Below are positions 32,722 through 43,559 of a stretch of 64,000 nucleotides of DNA, in pieces. How positions within the stretch are numbered: the stretch's first letter is position 1; the number at the start of each line of letters is the position of its first letter. The notes under the pieces were generated by a model. It had not been told where the DNA came from, made no database searches, and saw only the letters and a program-made list of their open reading frames with translations. The translations under genes were made by a program, and so were the position numbers. The stretch covers positions 157,055,732-157,119,731 of the forward strand of contig NC_037673.1 of NCBI RefSeq assembly GCF_003255815.1, in the 5' to 3' direction. The DNA comes from Theropithecus gelada (taxonomy: Eukaryota > Chordata > Mammalia > Primates > Cercopithecidae).

Positions 32722-33571
32722 GTAGTAATACATATAAAAACACAAAATGCACCATTTTTTTTTGAGACAGAGTTTTACTCTGTTTCCCAGGCTGGAATGT
32801 AGTGGTGCGATCTCAGCTCACTGTAACCTCTGCCTCTCAGGTTAAAGAGATTCTCCTGCCTCAGCCTCCCTGGTAGCTGGGATTACAGGCATCCACCACC
32901 ACACTTGGCTAATTTTTTTATTTTTAGTAGAGATGGGGTTTCACCATGTCGACCAGGCTTGTCTCAAACTTCTGAACTCAGGTGATCCGCCTGCCTTGGC
33001 CTCCCAAAGTGCTGGGATTACAGGCATGAGCCACTGTGCCCAGCCTCATTTTAACCATTTTTAAGTGTACAATTCAGTAGCATGAAATACTTTCACAATA
33101 TTGTGCAACCATGACCACTATCCATTTCCAGAACTTTTTCATCACCCCAAGCAGAAGCACTGTTCCCATTAAACAGTAACTCCTTATTTTCCCCTCCTCC
33201 CAGCTCTTGGTTACCTCTATTCTATTTTCTCTCTCTGTGATTTTGCCTATTCTAGGTATCTCATATAAGTGGGATCCTGAAATATTTGTTCTTTCATGTT
33301 TGGTTTATTTCAGTTAGCACCTTGTTTTTGAAGTTCATTCATGTTTTAGCATATGTCAGAATTTGATTCCTTTTTATGGCTGAATAGTATTCCATTGTAT
33401 TTGCATACCACATTTCAAAATTAATTAATCTGTTGATAAACACTTAGATTCACCTTTTGGTTATTGTGGGTACTGCTGCTATGAACAATGGTGTATAAGA
33501 ATCTGAGTTTCTTCTTTTAATTCTTTGGGGTATACCTTTGGAGTGGAATTGCTAGGTCTTATGGTAATTCT
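32722..33571 (-). mobile_element. L1ME-type LINE 3' end, split by Alu and L1MA
   Basis: After the Alu: ttaagtgtacaattcagtag, accatgaccactatccattt and cctttttatggctgaatagt. It breaks at atggtaattc (33561) and resumes at 34889 with tatgtttaactttttgagga, so the L1MA at 33575-34878 lies inside it. Confidence 0.85.
32755..33045 (-). mobile_element. AluS/J
   Basis: Full antisense Alu from a short T-tail to gagccactgtgcccagcc, inserted in the L1ME 3' UTR. Confidence 0.95.
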
Positions 33572-33574
33572 TTT

Positions 33575-34878
33575 TTTCTTGTTCTTTTTAAAAATAGTGT
33601 TAAGAAGATGATGTGACATCTACCCTCTTAGCAATTTTTTTAAGTGTGCAATACACTATTGTTAACCATACATACAATGTTGTACAGCAGGTCCCCAGAA
33701 CTTATTCATCTTGCATAACTGAAACTGAACAGCAGCTCCCCATTCTCCCCTCCCTCCTGCCCCTGGCAACTGCTATTCTACTCTCTGCTTCTATGAGTTT
33801 GATCATTTTTGGTATCTCCTGTAAGCACAATCATGCAGTATTTTTTCTCCTATGACTGGCATATTTCACTTAGCATAATGTCCTCAAGGTTTATCATGTT
33901 GTCACATATGCCAGGATTTCCTTCTTTTTGTTAAAGGCTGAATAATATTCATATATATACCAAATTCTCTTTATCCATTCATCTGTTGATGGGTATTCAG
34001 ATGTTCCCACATTCTGGCTATTGTGAATAGTGCTAAAATAAACACGGAATGCAAATATCTCTTAGAAACCCTAATTTCAGTTCTTTTGTTTGTATACCCC
34101 AAAATGGTATTGCTGGATCATGTGGTAGTTCTATTTTTAATTTTTTGAGGAACATCCACATAATTTTCCATAATGGCCGTGCTAATTTACATTCCCAACA
34201 GCCATGTACAAGAGCTCCCTTCTCTCTACATCCTTGCCAACACTGATCTTTTGTTTTATTGATAATAGACATCCTAACATATGTCAGGTGATATCTCATT
34301 GTGGTTTTGATTTGTAGTTTCTTGATGATGAGTGATGTTGAGCAATTTTTTTATATATCTGTAGGCTATTTGTACATTTTCTTTGGGGAAATGCCTATTA
34401 AAGTCTTTTGCCCAGTTTAAAATTAGGTCATTTGTTTTTCTGCTGTTGAGTTTTAGGAGTTCCTGATATATTTCAGATATTAACGCCTCAGCAGATATAT
34501 GGTTTGCAAATGTTTCCTCCCATTCTGTAGGTTCTGTTTTCACTTCGTTGATTGTGTCTTTGGCTGTGCAGAAGTTTCTAGTAGTCCCAGTTGTTTTGCT
34601 TTCATTGCTTGTGCTTTTGATGTCATATCCAAGACATTATTGCCAAGATCAATGTCACTAATATTTTCCCCAATGTTTTCTTCTAGGAGTTTTACAGTTT
34701 CAGGTCTTACGTTTAAATCTTTAATCCATTTTGAGTTGATTTTTATGTATGGCATAGGGTAAGTGTCTATTTCTTTCTTTGGCATGTGGATATCCAGTTC
34801 TCCCAACACCATTCATTGAAGAGATTGCCCTTTCTCCCATTGCATATTCTTAGCACCCTTGTTGAAGTTCAGTTGAAA
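33575..34878 (-). mobile_element. L1MA-type LINE nested in L1ME
   Basis: 3' UTR ttaagtgtgcaatacactat, then ORF2 sequence (tgctggatcatgtggtagtt). Likely target duplication: atggtaattcttt on the left and atggcaatttta on the right. 5'-truncated. Confidence 0.88.
34033..34812 (-). pseudogene. L1MA ORF2 C-terminal remnant
   Basis: Pieces of one degraded frame read on the minus strand: INSKWIKDLNVRPETVKLLE near 34700, then NWAKDFNRHFPKENVQ near 34420, then MRYHLTYVRMSIINKTKDQC near 34280. Frame breaks separate them. No catalytic domain remains, only the C-terminal region. Confidence 0.85.
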
Positions 34879-34908
34879 TATGGCAATTTTATGTTTAACT
34901 TTTTGAGG

Positions 34909-34970
34909 ATATGTGTGTGTGTGTATATATATATATAGTGTTATATATATATAAAATGTATATATGTCAG
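34909..34970. repeat. (TG)n(TA)n microsatellite
   Basis: gtgtgtgtgtgtatatatat with further TA units. Confidence 0.95.
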
Positions 34971-35104
34971 TAGAAATTTTTGATAGGATTTCAAATTGGG
35001 CCTTATAAATTACCTGGTTACTTAATGTTACTTAATTTATGATTGCTTATTTTAATTTCAATTTTATAAGATTCTTACGTTTTTAATTTGGTAATCATCT
35101 AGCG

Positions 35105-35290
35105 GAGTGCTTCTCAAATTTAAGCATCTATCAGAATCCCTTGAAGGGCTTGTTCAAACAGATAATTAGATAATTGTCCATCCTCGTAGTTTCTGATTCA
35201 GTAGATCTGAGGTGTGGCCCAAAGGTTTTCATTTCTAACATGCTGATGTTGCTCCTCTTGGGGGCATATTTTAAGAACCGTTGACCTTGA
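35105..35290. mobile_element. MER5A MITE
   Basis: gcttctcaaatttaagcatc, tttctgattcagtagatctg and ttttaagaaccgttg. Confidence 0.75.
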
Positions 35291-35700
35291 GAATACTTGG
35301 GAATTCTTGAGATGAGAATATAACTTAACAACTGTTTTCAAATGTAATGAAAATGTTATGAATACTAAGCCTAATAATTGCTAAGTTGACATATTATGCC
35401 TTATAGAAAAACATTTATTAGTTACGATTTTGCAGTTTTAGTTTTATATTTTGTAATCAATTTCTTCAGGTCTCAAATGGTTTTATACGTACCCCCTCAA
35501 ACTTAATCACTGTGCCCAAAGTATTGATGGAGAAAATGGCCTTGCACAACATCTATAGATTTGCCTTAAAAAGAAAAATGACTGGATAGTATCCCCTTGT
35601 GTGAATGTACCATAGTAATTTCATTAATCACTCCCAATGAGTAAATCATATTATTTACACTGTTTTCCTTCTATAAGCAGAGCTTCTTTGAACATCTCTC
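35291..35700. other. AT-rich unique sequence
   Basis: No repeat assigned. Confidence 0.35.
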
Positions 35701-35803
35701 TACCTCTGGGATTCATACTTCTAGCTGCTTGTTAGAATTACCATTACTATACTTGGACCTCACTGCCAGAGGTCTGCTCTCGTTTTATTGGTCTGAGGGC
35801 TGC

Positions 35804-35815
35804 AGGCATGAATAT
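35804..35815. repeat. Left TSD of L1PA
   Basis: aggcatgaatat, repeated exactly at 36801-36812. Confidence 0.95.
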
Positions 35816-36800
35816 TTTTTTCCAGGAATTCTTGGTAGCTTTTTCATGGTACTTTCTTTTATTATTATACTTTAAGTTCTAGGGTACATGTGCACAAAGT
35901 GCAGGTTTGTTACATATGTATATATGTGCTGTGTTGGTTTGCTGCACCCATTAACTCATCATTTACATTAGGTGTTTCTCCTGATGCTATCCTTCCCCCA
36001 TTCCCCCACCCCATGACAGGCCCCGGTGTGTGATGTTCCCCACCCTGTGTCCAAGTGTTCTCATTGTTCAATTCCCACCTATGAGTGAGAACATGCAGTG
36101 TTTAGTTATCTGTCCTTGCGATAGTTTGCTCAGAATGATGGTTTCCAGCTTCATCCATGTCGCTACAAAGGACATGAACTCATCCTTTTTTATGGCTGCA
36201 TAGTATTCCATGGTGTATATGTGCCACATTTTCTTAATCCATTCTTATCATTGATGGACATTTGGGTTGGTTCCAAGTCTTTGCTATTGTGAATAGTGCC
36301 ACAGTAAACATACTTGTGCATGTGTCTTTATAGCAGCATGATTTATAATCCTTTGGGCATATACCCAGTAATGGGATGGTTGGGTCAAATGGTATTTCTA
36401 GTTCTAGATCCTTGAGGAATCACCACACTGTCTTCCACAATGGTTGAACTAGTTTACAGTCCCACCAACAGTGTAGAAGTGTTCCTATTTCTCCACATCC
36501 TCTCTAGCACCTGTTGTTTCCTGACTTTTAAATGATTGCCATTCTAACTGATGTGAGATGGTATCTCATTGTGGTTTTGAGTTGCATTTCTCTGATGATT
36601 AGTGATGATGAGTATTTCTTCATGTGTCTGTTGGCTGCATAAATGTCTTCTTTTGAAAAGTGTCTGTTCATATCCTTTGCCCACTTTTCGATGGGGTTGT
36701 TTGATATTTTCTTGTAAATTTGTTTAAGTTCTTTGTAGATTCTGGATACTAGCCCTTTGTCAGATGGTAGATGACAAAAATTTTCTCCCATTCTGTAGGT
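35816..36800 (-). mobile_element. 5'-truncated L1PA with apparent 3' transduction
   Basis: The L1 3' UTR begins at about 35870 (tactttaagttctagggtac on this strand). Read in L1 orientation, its end runs through a weak A-rich tail, about 33-36 nt of non-L1 sequence (35822-35857), then a second A6 tail at 35816-35821 and the TSD. ORF2 sequence reaches 36800 (ttctcccattctgtaggt). Confidence 0.92.
36528..36800 (-). pseudogene. L1PA ORF2 C-terminal fragment
   Basis: Minus-strand frame with PSDKGLVSRIYKELKQIYKK, PIEKWAKDMNRHFSKEDIYA and MRYHLTSVRMAII, clear L1 ORF2 sequence. It is truncated at the insertion edge and lacks the endonuclease and RT domains. Confidence 0.92.
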
Positions 36801-36882
36801 AGGCATGAATATATATATTTTAAAAGATTCTCAGGTGATTTGAATGTGCAGCCAGGTTTGAGGACCACTGTTCTACATGCAT

Positions 36883-37929
36883 CTTTGGCCACTTGTGCTG
36901 TGTCTTACCTACTCTGGGACATTGCCTTGAGATCTGATGCTAACAGAGAAGGCTTATCATTGTCTTTTTAAAAAGTGACCCTTCCACAAGTCAAGACATG
37001 CTATGTTGTAAGATCATTAGCAGCCTCAAAAAGTGTCCCATTAGTTTCCTCTTCTCTAAGACACGCACACACACATACCCTTCTCTGGCAAAGATGCTTG
37101 TCTTTTAATTGCCAGGAAGATAAGAAAAAGAACATTAAAAAGACAAGCTTTATTGAGGGGATCAGGATGGAAGCTCATTCCTTATCTTTAATAGAGTCTC
37201 AGGGTTTGTTATTTTCATTATTTAAATTCTAGCTTTGAAGAAATATGTATTGAAGTTCGGTGTTAAAACATTAGGACATATTAATAGGGAAAAGAAAAAT
37301 ACTTAAGTCTATTTTCTATTTAATGAAGAATAATGAGAATCCAGTCTAATTATCTTGATCAACTGAAGTGTTCAAGTGCGAATGTTACATTTTGGGTTTG
37401 AGAAAATGAATGACTAGTAACAGACGCAGAGGTTTTGTCACTGTTGTATGTGACTCTATGAACCAAGGCAAAGAAACAAGGATGATGTTCAAAATGTATA
37501 ACAGCTGGTGTGGCATGGACACTGGGGCTGGCTGGTACACAGCTCTGGTCCATGTTGACCGAATACCAGCCCTCCACATACATTGGATGTATGGGTATCA
37601 AAGTTCTTCTGCTCTCCCACTTGCCTGTCATATTGCCTTGGATTCACCACTCTCTTGAGTAAAGATTTTGTCTTTCCTGGGAGGTAAATACAGATACACC
37701 TTTAAGGAGGGTATGTGTGCGAGGCCTTCATTTCTCAGTAGCTTTTGCCCTCAGCCTTGATGACTTTGTAATTTATAACATAAACAAATTCTTCCTTTGA
37801 ACATTTCACTGATGGATTGGATGCAGGAGAGGTCAGTGTTGATGGGGGAAATGGGAAGAGGACTTGGAGATCAGTCTGGCCTGTTTTATTTTTTAAATCA
37901 TTTTGTTAAGTAATTAACCTTACCAAATA
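36883..37929. other. Unique sequence, nothing assigned
   Basis: Includes a short (CA)n at 37061-37074. The overlapping open frames around 37359-37658 on both strands are short and unremarkable. Confidence 0.45.
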
Positions 37930-38170
37930 ATAGTAGGTCTGGATGGAACTGTATAGATGACCTGTTCCACTTGCCCCAATTTACATATGAGGAAGCTGAG
38001 CCAAGAGAGGGAAAGTGATGGGGCTAGGGCCACAGCTGTTTAGTTTGGCTGTGTGGAAAGAACTTCAGTGTCAACACTGGCTTCAAGGTCTGGCTGTGTT
38101 CCTGATAACGTGCGGCTCTCCTGTTCTCCTCCAGACTTACATTTCTCATCTGCAAAGTGGGGAATACCTT
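37930..38170. mobile_element. Two MIR fragments, opposed
   Basis: 37965-38040 (ccaatttacatatgaggaag) is antisense; 38045-38170 (ttctcatctgcaaagtgggg) is sense. Confidence 0.5.
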
Positions 38171-39599
38171 TCAAAAAAAATTTAAAACATGATTCATAGA
38201 AAAGACGATGAAGATATGTCAAAGATTTTATTCAGCTCATGAATGAATGAATGATTCAATAAGCAAGTGGAGGTGGTTCAATAAGAGAATTTGAGGAACA
38301 GAGATTTATATAGTAAATCAGTCAAAGGAATGGGGAAATGGATTTGGTAAAAGATAAAAAATTGGTCAATGTTTTATAGGGCAATGAAATTGTAGCCTTT
38401 GGGACCGAAATGTACAAGTTAACATTATTTCCCCCAATGTCTGTTTTCTGGTTAAGTAGTGAATGGTAAAATCAAATAAAGTCATCTATATTTAAATAGT
38501 CCTCATCCTCTGGTGAACCTGTTAATAACATTGGAAGGATATGCATTGATCATCTTATTTTATTTCCAAGTTTTATTAATAGATAAGTTTTCTTAATAAG
38601 AACTAGAGGGGATGATGAAAAAAATCTGTCTAAAGTATTCCTCAAATATTACAGTTTTGCAGGACAATGTGTTTCTGGACTTTTGTAGGCACTTGAGTCT
38701 TCGAGAGTCCATCCATCTACATTTCTCCTATGTACACATTGCAGGAGATAGGTGGCCTTGGAAGGAAAGAGTCTCTTTCTTTCCCTGCTCTTAATACTAA
38801 TCAGTCAATGTGCTAAGTATTTGAAATCCCAGGCCCAGGAGGAGCCTATTCTTTGCTTGAAGCAAAGAAATAGATCCTTGTCAGTTCAGCTAAGAATGTG
38901 TTGAAATAAGTCAACACATTAAAGTTTTTGGAGCAGAAGTCCTGTTGAATTGGGGATTGGGCAGTGGCAGTTGTCCTCTTGTTTTTTGCAGGTAGGGTAG
39001 CAGTGCCTGAAATCATTTCACTTCCTTTCTTTCTCACCTCAGTGTCAAAATACAGTCATGCACTTTGTCTCCAAATTTAGGCCTTGACCATTAGATCTGG
39101 TCAGTGCTGAAACAGCCCCAGTCAAGGTTCTCTTTGGACCACCTGTTTCTGAACTTGCCTCTGTTCGCATTTCAAACACTTTAATTATTTGATTAAGAAA
39201 TAGACCGATCCTTGTCCTTGGACTGGCAGTGATCCCACTGAAACAGTTTGGAAATACCTAGTTTATTTGTGTTTCTCACAGCTTGTATTCCCAAGCTGAA
39301 TCCATTCTGTTCTCTCTTACATATCTGCAGAGATGGTAGAACAGAGAGTGCCATAAATTAACCCTCAGGTTTTAGCAAGGCTGCCTTTGGTCATGTTGTG
39401 AATGTTTGGGTAATACGTTCCTCCCTGTGCCTTTGATCCCAGGCAGCCCCCATCCTGGGTCTTGTATCTTCTGCACACCCCATCAGAAATGGGTGAGACA
39501 CACTCCATTCATTCATGCCAAGGAATAAATGACTAGCAGATTTTAATTTGTGAACCATCCTAGAAATTCAATTTTTAAGAAATATCTTTTTTCATAAGA
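38171..39599. other. Unique sequence, nothing assigned
   Basis: About 1.4 kb without recognised repeats or coding evidence. Confidence 0.45.
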
Positions 39600-39760
39600 A
39601 AAGTTTTATTATTAAAGGCTTAGAAAATACAGAAATGTATTAAAAAGCAAATTTAAATCACCTGTAATACTACTATTCAGAGATAATAAATGATGTTAAT
39701 ATTTTGCTGTATTTGTTTTCAGATATACACATACTTTAAAAATTCAAGACTATGCTGTTT
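39600..39760. mobile_element. Possible old L1M-type fragment
   Basis: aaatcacctgtaatactact, attcagagataataaatgat and gttaatattttgctgtattt resemble an ancient LINE tail. Confidence 0.4.
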
Positions 39761-39924
39761 CGTTAACATTTTAATAGTGATCAAAGCTAGCTCTAAAGGT
39801 GAAATTTCACATAGGGGATTGAAGAGATTCGTTTGGGTAGGGGGAGCGGGGAGGAAGTAAATGGGAATGGGAGTGAGCATTGGAAGTGTACGGATACCCC
39901 TGAACTAACACCCTGGAGGTAGTT

Positions 39925-39978
39925 CCAAAGAAATTATTCTATCCAAAGAAATTATTCTATCCAGAGAAATGATTCTCT
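39925..39978. repeat. 18-bp unit x3 tandem repeat
   Basis: ccaaagaaattattctat occurs twice exactly (39925-39942, 39943-39960) and once with three changes (39961-39978). Confidence 0.95.
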
Positions 39979-40030
39979 GGCCCCGGACTGGGCTAGCAGA
40001 GATGGTACCTTAGAGAGAGAAGGTTTGTTT

Positions 40031-40060
40031 TGTTATTTATTTATTTATTTATTTATTTTT
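40031..40060. repeat. (TTTA)n microsatellite
   Basis: ttatttatttatttatttat. Confidence 0.95.
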
Positions 40061-40207
40061 TGCTGCGTATGCATGGAGCAGGTGAATCTAAGGCATTGCC
40101 TTTCCAGTTTGAGAATGTACTCTAGCCTTCCCCAACTTTGTGCATGGCACCACTGCCCACCTGGTGACCCAAACTACTTTGCCTTGCCTTTTACATTCTG
40201 AAGGTTC

Positions 40208-40797
40208 TGTCAGAGGCATGCAAACCAGAGCGACTCCATCTTGAATTAGGGCTGGGTAAAATGAGGCTGAGACCTGCTGGGCTGCCTTCTCAGGAGGTTA
40301 GATAATCTTAGTCACAGGATGTTTACAGTTAAGGGAACAGGTTCAATATTTACTAAACAGACCCAGGACTTAGCAGACCCAGGACTTAAGAGACCCGGGA
40401 GATGTCCTTCTGTCTTAGATATCTTGAGAACAAAAGCATTCTTAGTTTAAACTAAGAATAAGTTTCGTTTTAATGATAATAATATAGATTCTTGCAGAAG
40501 ACAGTAGTTACACAAAGATTAACAATCCTTTGTAATGAGCCCTCGTAATAGAGCACACCTCCCCAGATTTTTGCTTTGTTGTCTTATAGGTAAACAAGCA
40601 CTGTACCTAAGGTGGGCGTGTTCCTCCTCTTGCTTTCGGAATGCCCTGTTCTCTCTACAGCGTAGGCGCCCTTTTATTCCTTTACTTTCTTAATAAGCTT
40701 GCTTTCACTTTCTCCGTGGTCTCACCCCAAATTCTTTCTTGCGTGAGATCCAAGAACCTTTTCTTGGGGTCTGGATCGGGACCCCTTTCCAGTAACA
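40208..40797 (+). mobile_element. ERV1 solo LTR (MER4-like) with 4-bp TSD
   Basis: Starts tgtcagaggcatgcaaacca and ends ggacccctttccagtaaca. It is bracketed by gttc (40204-40207 and 40798-40801), the 4-bp duplication typical of ERV1. ttactttcttaataagcttg supplies an AATAAA-like signal. A 16-17-bp element agacccaggactta is repeated near 40360-40400. No internal viral sequence is present. Confidence 0.85.
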
Positions 40798-40801
40798 GTT
40801 C

Positions 40802-41489
40802 TACCTTAAAAATATATCCTGAATCTGATCACTTCTTGCCATCTTCTCACCGTTAAGACCTTGATCTAAGTCTCCATCATTTGTTACCCAGATGAGTTCA
40901 GTTAATGCTTTGGAAATAAACTAAGGCCAATCCAATGAGAACAGGGAAAGGCTTTCTATTCAGAGCTCGCTACATCAAGGGAATCAGCTACCACCACTTG
41001 TATTTTGGCAGAGACTCAAAGCTAGGCAGAGGGGTGGAGGAGCTTTACAGGGGAAAAAAGGGAAGGCCTGACTGAAGGCTGTTGTCATGGAGAAGCTGGA
41101 GGCAGGCTGACTAGGAGCAGGGCATCCTATGTGATTGCTTAAGGGTGCGTATTTGGCTTTCTAAGTTGGTTCTAAGTTGAAAGGAGGAGCAAGATTTAGT
41201 GAAGCTGTCAGTAAATAATTAAGTCCTGCCTGTTTTAGGCTAATCGTTACAGGGGTTATTTTTTGGCTTCCTGACTTGTTTGCTTCTCTAGCAAACAAAG
41301 ATCTAGTAGTCTGACTTCCTACAGGTCTGTCTTGGCTGGTTACTGAAGATAGTGGGTTGTTTTTCAGGGCTGGTGGCAGATTGTGGGTTAGAGTCCGTAG
41401 TTTTATAGATGGTCCAGTCATCGTATGCTTAGTCTATCATGCTGCATTGAAGTTTAATGGTACCCCTTTGGCGAACACTGATACCGAGT
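40802..41489. other. Unique sequence, nothing assigned
   Basis: No repeat recognised. Confidence 0.4.
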
Positions 41490-41940
41490 TGATTTTGAAG
41501 TAGCTGCTATTATAGTCATTTTTTTTTTTTTTTTTTTTTTTGAGATGGAGTCTCACTCTGTCACCCAGGCTGGAGTGCAATGGCACAATCTCGGCTCACT
41601 GCAACCACCGCCTTCCGGGTTCAAGCAATTCTCCCGTCTCAGCCTCCCGAGTGGCTGGGATTACAGCCATAAGCCACCATGCCCTGCTAATTTTTGCATT
41701 TTTAGTAGAGATGGGGTTTCACCATGTTGGCCAGGCTGGTCTTGAACTCCTGACCTCAGGTGATCCTCTCATCTTGGCCTCCCAAAGTGCTGGGGTTAGA
41801 GTGTGAGCCACAGCACCTGGCCAGTCATCTCTTTTTTACCCAGGAAGAATCTAAGGGTAAGAAAGGTTAAGTAACTTGTTCAAGATGCCACAATTACTAA
41901 GGAGAAGAGCCTGGCTTCACACCTTGGCAGTTTCACTCCA
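41490..41940 (-). mobile_element. MIR split by Alu
   Basis: Short left piece (gctgctattatagtcat) and a right piece (aaaggttaagtaacttgttc, aagatgccacaattactaag). Confidence 0.6.
41520..41822 (-). mobile_element. AluS
   Basis: Full antisense Alu with a T-tail of about 21 and a short TSD agtcat on both sides. Confidence 0.95.
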
Positions 41941-42234
41941 GAAATCACCGCCTTAAGCCTTAAGCCTCCTTTAGCCACTTAGAGATGGGGTTCACCCAGT
42001 CCTTGCCAACGTGTTAGCAGACAAACTTAAAATGGAACCTCTCTAAGAACAGAATTTGCACTTAGCTCCTGCAAAGGGGCCCTTCTTGAGGACCCTTCTG
42101 TAAGACCTAACTCATTTTTGTTGTCTCAGTGAAACTTGACCCCATTCATCCCATTTTCCTTCTACATACTCAGCAGACTTTAAGACACAAAGGAGTGAAT
42201 CTCTGAGAGGGAAATGATAGGTGCCATAACATCC

Positions 42235-42455
42235 CTTGTATACACGCTCAGGAGTCAGGCTCCCTAGGTTTGATTCTCAGCACCCTCATTTACTAGCTAC
42301 AAATCTTGGGTTGATCTCATTTACTTAAGCCTCAGTTTCTAAATCTGTCTATGGAAATGATGCTAATATACTGCCTCCCCTCTGAGCACAAGATTGACAT
42401 AACAGACGTAAAATGCATGTATAATAGCAGGGTGGATGGTAACTGTTCAATGTGA
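42235..42455 (+). mobile_element. MIR SINE
   Basis: ggagtcaggctccctaggtt, tactagctacaaatcttggg and cctcagtttctaaatctgtc. Confidence 0.75.
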
Positions 42456-43559
42456 ATCAAAATGCAAATATCTTAGAAGACTCTTTTCTGTACCCTTAAC
42501 TAACATAATATGGAAAGTGAGAATTGGAATTGTTGACAATTTGGGCTGAGAAGAAAAATAATACATATTCCTGTTTTTCAAAAATTGGGAAAAGTTAAGA
42601 CTTTTTGAAACAGTTGACAAAAAGTGGCATTTTACCCCTTTCCCACTCATTCCCACACATGACTCCTCACCCCACACATTATTTACTTTATGAGATCGTC
42701 CAATGATTACAAAGGAAAAAGGCTGAATAAAATTTAGTTTTTACTGATTCAGTCAAACGACTGCTCATGTTAATCCAAATAAACACACAATACATGAGGG
42801 ACTTCAAATCCTATTTTATTTTTCTTCTCTGGGTCACTATAGTACTTGAAATCAGTAGAAGCCAGATAAATAGGTATTCACTGCCTATTTACTGGAGGAA
42901 AAATACAGAGATGAAACAATAACATGTCAAAGGCCTTATCCTCTCCTTGGGTACAGAGCACAAAAGCATAATTTAAATCGCTGATTTAATACAAGAAAAG
43001 AGATCCACACCCCCAACGTGGCTCATGTTCTGTCCAAGGGGTATCATCCAATCATCAGGTTAGCTAGAGAAATTGGCACAAAGGGGGCAGAATATTGGCT
43101 TAGTGGTGTCACAAGAGCTGCAATCCCTGGGTGGCCAGAGGGATGGCCTCTGGAGTCCTATATAACAGCCACAGGCAGGGTGGCAGAGAATGTGGGTGCA
43201 AATGTAGAAGAGTAAAGTAAAGACGGGGGCTTGTGGAAGTGCCTACCTGACTGCCTTATTTTCTTAATGATTTAGAGAAGCAAAGTCAGTGGCTGAAAAT
43301 GGGGGTGGGGGCTTGAGGTTTGAAAAGAGAGGAAAAGGCGTGAAAGAGTCATCGCCGTAGGAGGGTGGGAGGATGAATAAGCTAGCAGAAGGAGTTACTT
43401 GAGGGTCACGGTTATGACTTTGCAGTGACTCAGTGGGCATGGTTGTGCTTTTTTTCCAGACACTTTCAGCTCAGGGTGCAGGTGCAGAGCAGGCAGAGAC
43501 TTGGTTTTAACCAAGAAAGGAGTACTTTAGCCAAGCAACTTTGACAAAGTGAGAAGAGG
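42456..43559. other. Unique sequence, nothing assigned
   Basis: A TATA-like tcctatataacagcc lies at 43157; with no other promoter element it is not called as one. Confidence 0.4.

Larger units (their letters stand above)
35720..36882. mobile_element. MER5A split by an L1PA insertion
   Basis: The left half ends at 35815. The right half starts at 36801 and runs aagattctcaggtgatttga to gaggaccactgttctac. Both halves carry the L1 target duplication aggcatgaatat. Confidence 0.65.

Noticed and set aside
41540..41806. Open frame with typical primate hypothetical-protein look
   Set aside because: Antisense Alu translation (repeated at 14381, 19626, 54978 and elsewhere); Alu-derived, not a gene.
43157..43172. 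TATA-like tcctatataacagcc as a promoter
   Set aside because: An isolated TATA motif with no initiator, CpG context or downstream exon evidence.
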